Assembly: GCF_018326285.1 (NCBI RefSeq)
Contig: NZ_AP023362.1
Span: 2,852,001-2,916,000, forward strand
Source: Mycolicibacterium sp. TY81
GTDB lineage: Bacteria > Actinomycetota > Actinomycetes > Mycobacteriales > Mycobacteriaceae
Length of the DNA: 64,000 nt
Reading direction: 5' to 3'
The translations under genes and the position numbers were made by a program. Position 1 is the first letter of the stretch, and every line of letters begins with the position of its first letter. A model generated the notes under the pieces. It did not search any database and was not told the origin of the DNA. It was given only the letters and a program-made list of their open reading frames with translations. Positions 57,706 through 64,000 of this stretch are shown here, one piece after another.

Positions 57706-58821
57706 TCAGAACCTGATCACCGAGCGGATGCCGACGCCGCGCTTCATCTCGTCGAACGCGTCATTGATCTCTGCCAGGTCGATGACCCGGGTCACGAGCG
57801 AGTCGAGATCGATGCGGCCCCGCATGTAGTGCTCGACGAGCAGCGGGAAGTCGGTGGCGGGCTTGCTCGAGCCGTAGTTCGAGCCGATGAGGGAAAGCTC
57901 TTGATCGGACATGACGAAGGGGTCGATCGTGACCTTCATGCCGTCGGCCACCTGCCCCGCGACGACGGCGGTGCCACCTCGAGCCAGGACCGCATAGGCG
58001 GCTTCGATGGTCTGCGGCAGACCGATGGCCTCGATGGCCACCTCGACGCCACGCCCATCGGTGAGCTCCGCGATCCGGTCCGCCAGATTCTCTTGGGCGC
58101 TGTTGATAATGTCGGTAGCTCCGAAAACCCGTGCCTGCTTGAGCTTTTCGTCGGAGATGTCGGCGGCGATGAGCTGGCGGGCACCGACCAGGCGGGCACC
58201 CTGAATCGCGTTGAGTCCGACGCCGCCGCATCCAATGACCAGCACGGTGTCGCTCGGGCGCACCTTGGCGGTGTTGACCGCTGCGCCGACACCGGTGGTC
58301 ACGGCGCAGCCGATCAGCGCCGACTGTTCGAAGGGGGCGTCATCGCGGATCGCGATCGCGCCCGATTCAGGCACCATGACGTACTGACCGAAGGTGCCGA
58401 GGCCGGCGAAGCTGAGGACGTCCGCACCATCTGCCGCGGTGATCCGCGACCGGCCGTCGAACGAGAGGTGGTTGGCCGAATGTTGAGCGACCATGTCGCA
58501 CAGGACGGGCCTGCCACTGATGCAGTAGCGGCACCGGCGACATGAGGGCGTCCAGGACAGGACGACGTGATCGCCCTTCTTCAGGGTCGTCACCCCTTCA
58601 CCCACACTCTCGATGACGCCCGCGCCTTCGTGACCGAGGATCATTGGCGTGGGGACGTCCCACTCACCGGCAAGAACGTGAAAATCGCTGTGACACAATC
58701 CACTTGCCTTGAGCCGCACGAGTACGTCGCCGGGCGGCGGGGTCGATGGGAGCGAAACGGTTTCGATGGTCAGCGGCGCGTTCGGCGTCCTGAAGACGGC
58801 GGCGTCGAATTCGATGGTCAT
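57706..58821 (-). CDS. Zinc-dependent alcohol dehydrogenase (class III/NDMA type)
   Basis: 371 residues. Catalytic zinc ligands are in LCHSDFH and LGHEGAGVIESVG; the structural zinc is bound by CRRCRYCISGRPVLC. The coenzyme loop is VLVIGCGGVGLNAIQGARLVGA. Long-chain MDR enzymes like this act on alcohols with NAD or with mycothiol as partner. Two bases separate it from the permease. The 3'-most aldehyde dehydrogenase upstream would process its product. Confidence 0.9.
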   Translation of the reverse strand: MTIEFDAAVFRTPNAPLTIETVSLPSTPPPGDVLVRLKASGLCHSDFHVLAGEWDVPTPMILGHEGAGVIESVGEGVTTLKKGDHVVLSWTPSCRRCRYCISGRPVLCDMVAQHSANHLSFDGRSRITAADGADVLSFAGLGTFGQYVMVPESGAIAIRDDAPFEQSALIGCAVTTGVGAAVNTAKVRPSDTVLVIGCGGVGLNAIQGARLVGARQLIAADISDEKLKQARVFGATDIINSAQENLADRIAELTDGRGVEVAIEAIGLPQTIEAAYAVLARGGTAVVAGQVADGMKVTIDPFVMSDQELSLIGSNYGSSKPATDFPLLVEHYMRGRIDLDSLVTRVIDLAEINDAFDEMKRGVGIRSVIRF

Positions 58822-58880
58822 GGCAGATGTCCTCTTGAGGGTGGATGTGGTGGATCAGATGCGGCGGCGACGGTCGGCGG

Positions 58881-60236
58881 CTAGCCGCGAAGAGTGCGGA
58901 TGAGCTTCTTGTTGGCGAACTCTTCGATCCCCGCCCGGCCGAGTTCGCGCCCGAAGCCGGATCGCTTGACGCCGCCGAAGGGCAGTTCCATGCTGTCGAG
59001 ACCGACGCCGTTGACGAACACCATGCCTGCCTCGATCTGGTCGGCGACGCGTATCGCCTGCCCGGGGTCCGTGGTGAAGACGTATGAGCCCAGTCCGTAG
59101 GGCGTGTTGTTCGCCAGCTCGACAGCCTCGGCTTCGGACCCGGCTCGATAGATGGTGGCCACCGGACCGAACAGTTCCTCGGTGGACGACGGCGACGTCG
59201 GCGCTACGTCGGTCAGCACGGCGGGCGGGAAGTACGCCCCCTCTCGCTCGCCATCGCGAACCAGCGTCGCGCCGTCTGCGACAGCGCGCCGGACCTGTTC
59301 TTCCAGTCGCTCGGCGGCGGCAACCGAGGACAGCGGAGCAAGCGAGCCGGCCTGGGCCAGAACCTGTTCCGTGAACGCATCCACGAACGGTTCGTACAGA
59401 TCGTCGGCAACGATGAACCGCTTTGCGGCGTTACACGCCTGACCCGCATTTTCGAATCGGGCGGCTACCGCGGCCCGCACGGTGGCATCGAGGTCATCCG
59501 ATGACAGCACGATGAACGGGTCCGAGCCACCCAACTCGAGCACCACCTTCTTCAGGTTCCGACCCGCTACTTCCGCGACTGCTGCGCCGGCCCGTTCAGA
59601 ACCGGTGAAGGAGACACCTCGCACCCTGGGGTCGGCGATGGCGCCGGCGACCTGTTCATTGGTCGCATAGGTGTTGACGTAGCAGCCTTCGGGAAAGCCG
59701 GCGTCGACGAAGATCTGCTGCAATGCGGCGGCTGATTCCGGGCACTGCGGCGCGTGTTTGAGCACGATCGTGTTGCCCAGAGCGAGATTCGGCGCGGCGA
59801 ATCGGGCGACCTGGTAGTACGGGTAGTTCCACGGCATGATGCCCAACAACACGCCGATCGGCTGGCGGCGGACGAACGCCGTTCCCTCTCCCTCGATGAG
59901 CTCGATCGGCTCGTCCGCGAGGAATGTGGCGGCGTTGTCCGCGTAGTACTCGTAGATGGCTGCGCTGAATTCGACTTCACCGATGGCCTGGTCGAGGGAC
60001 TTGCCCATCTCGCGGCGGATGATTTCGGCAAGTTCGCCGCTGCGCGAGTTGTGCAGTGCGGCAACTTTTCTCAGTAGGTCAGCGCGCTCACTGACGGATG
60101 CCTTCCTCGACCAACCCTGATAAGCGTTCTCAGCCGCTCCGAGCGCGGCAGCCACCGCCGCATCTGTCGCCGTGGGGTACTCCCGGACCAGTTCGCCGGT
60201 CGCCGGGTCGGTCACGACATACAACGACATGTTCAT
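58881..60236 (-). CDS. Aldehyde dehydrogenase (succinate-semialdehyde dehydrogenase-like)
   Basis: 451 residues, slightly short as is usual for the SSADH-like branch. The catalytic Glu is in [12 protein letters not shown] and the catalytic Cys in [15 protein letters not shown] contacts are MPWNYPYYQ and [17 protein letters not shown]. It oxidises the aldehyde of the pathway to an acid. A start at the third codon (60230) is equally good. It overlaps the second CoA ligase by four bases, placing the acid beside a CoA-activating enzyme. Confidence 0.9.
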   Translation of the reverse strand: MNMSLYVVTDPATGELVREYPTATDAAVAAALGAAENAYQGWSRKASVSERADLLRKVAALHNSRSGELAEIIRREMGKSLDQAIGEVEFSAAIYEYYADNAATFLADEPIELIEGEGTAFVRRQPIGVLLGIMPWNYPYYQVARFAAPNLALGNTIVLKHAPQCPESAAALQQIFVDAGFPEGCYVNTYATNEQVAGAIADPRVRGVSFTGSERAGAAVAEVAGRNLKKVVLELGGSDPFIVLSSDDLDATVRAAVAARFENAGQACNAAKRFIVADDLYEPFVDAFTEQVLAQAGSLAPLSSVAAAERLEEQVRRAVADGATLVRDGEREGAYFPPAVLTDVAPTSPSSTEELFGPVATIYRAGSEAEAVELANNTPYGLGSYVFTTDPGQAIRVADQIEAGMVFVNGVGLDSMELPFGGVKRSGFGRELGRAGIEEFANKKLIRTLRG

Positions 60237-61795
60237 TTCGCTGACTCCTGTTCGTGCTCAATTGATTTCGGTTGAAGTGCTGCTTCGAAGTCCGCACGCA
60301 GGGCCTTGCGATCGAACTTGCCGGAGGCGTTGAGGGGAAGCGCGTCGTACACGACCCAACGGTCGGGAATCGCATAGTCGGGCAGGCAAGTGCGCAGAAA
60401 CCCGACGAGTTCCTGCTCATCGAACGCCGCGCCGGCGCGCGTCTCGATGGCGACCGCGACACGCTGCTGGAGAATGTCGTCGGCGTACCCGAAAGCGCAT
60501 GCGGCCGCGACGGTTTCGTGGCGAGCGATGTGGGACTCGACGAATGTCGGCATGATCTTCTCGCCGCCGCGGTTGATGACGTCGTCTGCCCGGCCGTGCA
60601 GCCACAGCAGGCCGTCGCCGTCGATCCGGCCGACATCGCCAGTGCGCAGCCACTGCCCGGTCATCTTCTCCGCCGTCAGCCGCGGCTCGTCCCAGTAACC
60701 GAGCATGCGCGTCGGCCCACTCAGCCACACTTCGCCCAACCCGCCGGGCGCCACGTCATCGCCCGACTCGTCGACGATGCGTAATTGGACGCCGGGCAAC
60801 GGCAGTCCCACGGACTCGGCTTTCGTCGCCGCCAGATCGCTGGGCAGGAACGTGCACACCGACGTGAACTCGCTCAGCCCGTACGCGTGCACCAGCTTGA
60901 GATGCGGCCACCGCTGCTGCAGCTCCTGCACCCAGGCCTCGGGCATGGCGCTGCCGCCGTACATGATTGCGCGGACGCCGCTGAAGATCGCGTCGGCCTC
61001 GTCGTGCAGCATCAGCATTCTCAGCATGCTCGGCACCGCTGCGAGGAACGTGACCGGGTGCGCCATCAGTTCTGTTGCCGCGTCGCCGGTCCGATAGCGC
61101 CGCAGGAGACTGATCGTCCCTCCGGATGCGACCATGTGCGCCAATTGATCCGCGAAGCCCGTGTTGTGAAAGATGGGTACGACGATCAAGGTGCTGTCGT
61201 CCGGTCCCGTTTCGAAGTAATCCGAGAACGCGTATGCCAGCTCGGCCATCGCGGCGCTGCTGATGACCGCACCCTTGGGAATCCCGGTGGTACCTGAGGT
61301 GAAGCTGATGAGGGCGGGGATCTCGCCCCCATCTGAATGGTCGCTTGCGGCAACCGATTCGAGACTGCTGCGGCTTGTCTCGCGCAGAAGCTCCGACAGC
61401 TCCAGGTACTGTGCACCGGTCCGGGTGGCGAGATCGGTTCCCCCGAGGCCGGCATCGTGAAGCACCAACTTGGCATCGACCTTCGCGATCTGCGCGACGA
61501 CCTGACTCTGCGCGAGACGGGTATTCATCGGGACGACGATCACGTGCGCGCGCTGACATCCGAGAAACGCGACAACCCATTCCAGGCAGTTTTCGCCGAG
61601 CAGCACAACGCGATCACCCATGCGCACACCGCGATCGAGGAGTAGGACGCCGAAGCGCGTCATCGCGTCATCGAGTTCCGACCACGTCAGAGTCGTTTCC
61701 CCGCAACGTAGTGCGATGGCATTCGGCCGCGTGTCGGCCCAGTGCGCAACGGCGCCCGACAGGCTGGTGTGTCCGGTCTGCGGTGAGCGGATCAT
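60233..61795 (-). CDS. AMP-forming acyl-CoA synthetase (ANL family), second of two in the cluster
   Basis: 520 residues from the ATG at 61795. Motifs are SFTSGTTGIPKGAVIS, HAYGLSEFTSV, RTGDVGRIDGDGLLWLHGRADDVINRGGEKI and PLNASGKFDRKAL. It differs from the first ligase in the YGLSEF and A10 Lys context, so another acid is likely. It overlaps the ALDH downstream and the saccharopine-dehydrogenase-like gene upstream, repeating the ligase-oxidoreductase pair found at 53628-56209. Confidence 0.9.
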   Translation of the reverse strand: MIRSPQTGHTSLSGAVAHWADTRPNAIALRCGETTLTWSELDDAMTRFGVLLLDRGVRMGDRVVLLGENCLEWVVAFLGCQRAHVIVVPMNTRLAQSQVVAQIAKVDAKLVLHDAGLGGTDLATRTGAQYLELSELLRETSRSSLESVAASDHSDGGEIPALISFTSGTTGIPKGAVISSAAMAELAYAFSDYFETGPDDSTLIVVPIFHNTGFADQLAHMVASGGTISLLRRYRTGDAATELMAHPVTFLAAVPSMLRMLMLHDEADAIFSGVRAIMYGGSAMPEAWVQELQQRWPHLKLVHAYGLSEFTSVCTFLPSDLAATKAESVGLPLPGVQLRIVDESGDDVAPGGLGEVWLSGPTRMLGYWDEPRLTAEKMTGQWLRTGDVGRIDGDGLLWLHGRADDVINRGGEKIMPTFVESHIARHETVAAACAFGYADDILQQRVAVAIETRAGAAFDEQELVGFLRTCLPDYAIPDRWVVYDALPLNASGKFDRKALRADFEAALQPKSIEHEQESAK

Positions 61796-62937
61796 CGGCG
61801 TACTTCGGTCAGAGTCTGGATACCCGGCCCGAACCCGCCCAGCGATCGTCCGATGCGCTCGAACTCTCTGAGCGCGAACTGCCACGGGAGGACCTCCGGT
61901 CCCCACGCCCCCGGCGGCGGGCATTCGCGCAGCGCGGCGAGTGCGGCAACAGCGGCGCCAAGGCCGGTACCACGGGACATCGGCGCGTCGTCGACGAGTG
62001 CGAGCGCCCCCTGGACCCGAGCGCCGTCGAGAACTTGAATCAGCAACGCCGTCAACGCTTTACCGGCCTTCGGCGCGGAAGCGGCCTGGTGGCGGGCCCA
62101 CATCAGCTTCCAGAGGAACTCGGCCGGCTCGACATCGTGACCGGCGATGTCCACCAGGACGTCATTGTGACCGAATCCGATGCGACCCAACGTCGAAAAC
62201 GCCGCGTTGGCCCAGTCGGGCCGCAGCGATCCCTTACAACTCGCGTTGCGCAACTGCGGGAAGAATCTGCTGAGGGTTCGCGGTTCCGGGTGCGCCGTGT
62301 CGAAGGCATCGATGACACCGAGTGGCTCGGGAAAGGTGAAGGTACCCGCGGTTTCCGGAACAAAGCCGGGCGACTGCACCCACTGTCCGTCCCGCCACAC
62401 CGGGCACGGCGTCACCGCCATGTGGAGCATGTGGCGCAGCGGAGCCAGTCCGCCGGGGTCGCGCTCGTGTGTTGCCCACACCACCTGGACGCCGTCGCTG
62501 TCGGGAAATTCGTCGAGCAGGCGGGCAGCGCACCAGTTGGACACCCCGGGCGACCAGCCGGCACCGCTGATGAGCGCGACGCCGGCGCGCTGGGCCTCGG
62601 CGTCCAGGGCCAGGACGGTTTCGGTCGCCTCGAGGTCGTCACCGATATCGATATAGGTCGTGCCTGACCGCAGCGCGGCCTGGGCGAGGCCGTCGGATCC
62701 GGCGAAGAACGGTCCGGAAAGGTTGAGCACCACGTCGACACCTTTGAGGTCCACCGACTCCGCGGTGACGTCGACGACGCGCCCCCGGACGCGCGCCGGA
62801 TCCAGCGACTCGGCACGCTGGACAGCTTCGGGCGCCCGATCCATCGCCAGGAACTGCGCATCCGGGAGTTGCTCGAGAAGGATCCGCAGCGCGGCGCTCC
62901 CCATCTGCCCCAGTCCGGCAATACCCACTGACACCAT
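61792..62937 (-). CDS. Saccharopine dehydrogenase-like NAD(P)-dependent oxidoreductase
   Basis: 381 residues from the ATG at 62937, preceded by AGAGG. The Rossmann start is VGIAGLGQMGSAALRILLEQLPDAQFLAMDR, then VVDVTAESVDLKGVDVVLNLSGPFF, the usual region of the saccharopine-reductase family. The middle GAGWSPGVSNWCAARLLDEF corresponds to the GTGANPGVLMD segment of the DapB-like protein at 55172. Members reduce or oxidise imine or aldehyde groups. It is the promoter-proximal gene of the cluster. Confidence 0.78.
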   Translation of the reverse strand: MVSVGIAGLGQMGSAALRILLEQLPDAQFLAMDRAPEAVQRAESLDPARVRGRVVDVTAESVDLKGVDVVLNLSGPFFAGSDGLAQAALRSGTTYIDIGDDLEATETVLALDAEAQRAGVALISGAGWSPGVSNWCAARLLDEFPDSDGVQVVWATHERDPGGLAPLRHMLHMAVTPCPVWRDGQWVQSPGFVPETAGTFTFPEPLGVIDAFDTAHPEPRTLSRFFPQLRNASCKGSLRPDWANAAFSTLGRIGFGHNDVLVDIAGHDVEPAEFLWKLMWARHQAASAPKAGKALTALLIQVLDGARVQGALALVDDAPMSRGTGLGAAVAALAALRECPPPGAWGPEVLPWQFALREFERIGRSLGGFGPGIQTLTEVRR

Positions 62938-62983
62938 GTCGAACCTCTTCCAATATCGCAGGTTCACCATCAGTACCTGTACG

Positions 62984-62997
62984 AACGAACATTCGTT
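62984..62997. promoter_or_regulatory. TetR-type operator candidate upstream of the catabolic cluster
   Basis: AACGAACATTCGTT, a perfect 14-bp palindrome with an A+T-rich core, lies 46 bases upstream of the first cluster gene and about 200 bases from the divergent TetR gene. Typical size and style of TetR-family operators of mycobacteria (AACGAA/TTCGTT). Confidence 0.65.
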
Positions 62998-63193
62998 AAG
63001 CTAGCGTTGGCCGTGGCTTCCGTCAATAGGTGACGCAGAGTCAATTGCCGACAGCCCGGCCACGACACCCCGACAACCGCAGCTGCAGGCGAAGATCCGC
63101 TCGGCACACAGACCGGCGACACCGGGCACACCGTTGAGCCGGGTACGCACTCGAGCGCCGTAACCTTGGACTCAGCTGCCAACAGGAGGAAAG

Positions 63194-63880
63194 ATGACCG
63201 CCGCACGAGGAACCTCGGCTCGGCCCGCCTCGAGCGCTTCGGAACTCGACCGCTCAGCCGACATTGCCAACCTCGGCCGGGTCTTCGATCTGGATGTCAT
63301 GCGCGAACGCATCCTGGCAGCGGCCATCACCAACGTCGCCGATCACGGATTCGGTGCGTTCACAGTCCGGGAAGTCGCGGCCGTCGCCGGCATCAAAGCA
63401 CCCGGACTCTACAGCCACTTTCCGTCGAAGGAGGCAATCCTCACCGAGGCGGTCTCCCGGGTGCTGGCCGACTTCCTGGAAAACTCAACGCATGTCGACG
63501 GTGTCGATCCCGAAGCAGACCTGCGCGAGACGGTACGACAGCACGTGCTTTACCAAATGCACAACATGCACATCGCCCGCGTGGCGGATCTCGTTCTCTA
63601 CACCGCCTCCGCCGGCCAGTTCTTGTCGACCGGCGACTACGACAGATTGCTGGCCCTGCAGAGCGCCCACCTGAATCTGGTGCGCGATCGCGTGACAGCC
63701 TTCGCGCCCGACGTGTCGGAAACCAAGGTCACCGTCGCCTCCATGGCGATCATCGCGATGTGCGATCGTGTCGCGAACTGGTTCCCGGCAGACGGTGCGC
63801 GCGACCCCGAAGAACTGGCCGACCTGCATTGGCAGCTGGTACGCGCCATGCTCGTCGGGCTCGGACCGAACCACTCCTAA
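63194..63880 (+). CDS. TetR-family regulator divergent from the catabolic cluster
   Basis: 228 residues, ATG preceded by AGGAGG. The HTH is RERILAAAITNVADHGFGAFTVREVAAVAGIKAPGLYSHFPSKEAIL. The ligand-binding half carries a long helix pair (LRETVRQHVLYQMHNMHIARVADLVLYTASAGQFLST) typical of regulators of acyl-CoA or CoA-ester catabolism. It probably controls the divergent cluster through the AACGAACATTCGTT palindrome. Confidence 0.85.
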   Translation: MTAARGTSARPASSASELDRSADIANLGRVFDLDVMRERILAAAITNVADHGFGAFTVREVAAVAGIKAPGLYSHFPSKEAILTEAVSRVLADFLENSTHVDGVDPEADLRETVRQHVLYQMHNMHIARVADLVLYTASAGQFLSTGDYDRLLALQSAHLNLVRDRVTAFAPDVSETKVTVASMAIIAMCDRVANWFPADGARDPEELADLHWQLVRAMLVGLGPNHS

Positions 63881-63999
63881 CAGCGGCGGGTCACCGTCTC
63901 GCCACCCGGTCTGCTACCCGGGGCGGTCCCCATCCACTGCGCCGTCCGAGCATCGGGCCGCCAGCCAGCCATCTCTGCGTGGCGAATCATCACTGCACG
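63877..63999 (-). other. Possible 3' end of a convergent minus-strand gene
   Basis: A minus-strand frame stays open from the right edge to a stop at 63877-63879, overlapping the TetR stop. It would end MAGWRPDARTAQWMGT...RPGGETVTRRC. Only about 40 codons are inside the window, so it cannot be told from a chance frame. Confidence 0.2.
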
Positions 64000-64000
64000 C

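Noticed and set aside
55469..57829. Plus-strand open frame of 786 codons opposite the APC permease and the DapB-like gene
   Set aside because: Antisense to two well supported genes; low-complexity composition, no start context, no motif.

Overview
The window is high-G+C DNA from a mycobacterium, most likely a non-tuberculous, Mycolicibacterium-type species. The main evidence is gene order. From the left end to about 42.1 kb a backbone can be read that matches the M. tuberculosis stretch Rv3035-Rv3050c: a PQQ/beta-propeller protein, a DUF3298 secreted protein, a THUMP-like methyltransferase, a SAM methyltransferase, echA17, a Nudix hydrolase, an ABC ATPase, serB2, ctaD, fecB, adhC, a DUF3349 protein, nrdF2, a Baeyer-Villiger-type monooxygenase and a TetR regulator. 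Identifications come from reading motifs and recalled gene order; no database search was run.

Several blocks interrupt this backbone relative to M. tuberculosis. (1) 5.7-8.1 kb: a YczE-type membrane protein, a leader-sized ORF and a divergent MocR-type regulator, with repeated GCCAGT(T) boxes between them. (2) 12.8-25.3 kb: eleven tightly coupled minus-strand genes for uptake and breakdown of an allantoin-like ureide. They encode a peptide-type ABC transporter, a cysteine hydrolase, a metallo-beta-lactamase-fold hydrolase, allantoinase, a racemase-family protein, allantoicase, an unassigned protein and a 2-oxoglutarate/Fe(II) oxygenase. A divergent TetR gene sits next to two matching CTGTC-N4-GACAG palindromes. 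(3) 27.6-37.3 kb: a visibly less G+C-rich signalling island with a class A beta-lactamase-like serine hydrolase, two paralogous membrane Ser/Thr kinases, a lipoprotein metallopeptidase and a DUF4333 protein. Two insertion sequences have landed in it. An IS256-family element has a 9-bp target duplication. An IS3-family element has a 3-bp duplication and splits the second kinase; removing it restores one continuous kinase frame. Each element's transposase carries a +1 frameshift.

From 42 to 51 kb there are mostly single genes: a geranylgeranyl-reductase-family flavoprotein, a PE-PPE-domain hydrolase with its TetR gene, a LysR effector-domain protein without HTH, a CrtA-like protein, exonuclease III, a VOC protein and a cupin.

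From 51.4 to 63.9 kb lies a second catabolic cluster on the minus strand: a PucR regulator, a PhyH-type dioxygenase, two CoA ligases each translationally coupled to a DapB/saccharopine-dehydrogenase-like oxidoreductase, an APC permease, a zinc alcohol dehydrogenase and an aldehyde dehydrogenase, with a divergent TetR gene at the far end. The substrate cannot be read from the sequence; import of an amine or amino-acid-like compound followed by alcohol/aldehyde oxidation and CoA activation is the simplest reading.

No tRNA, rRNA, CRISPR array or prophage was recognised. No gap longer than about 300 bases is unaccounted for.
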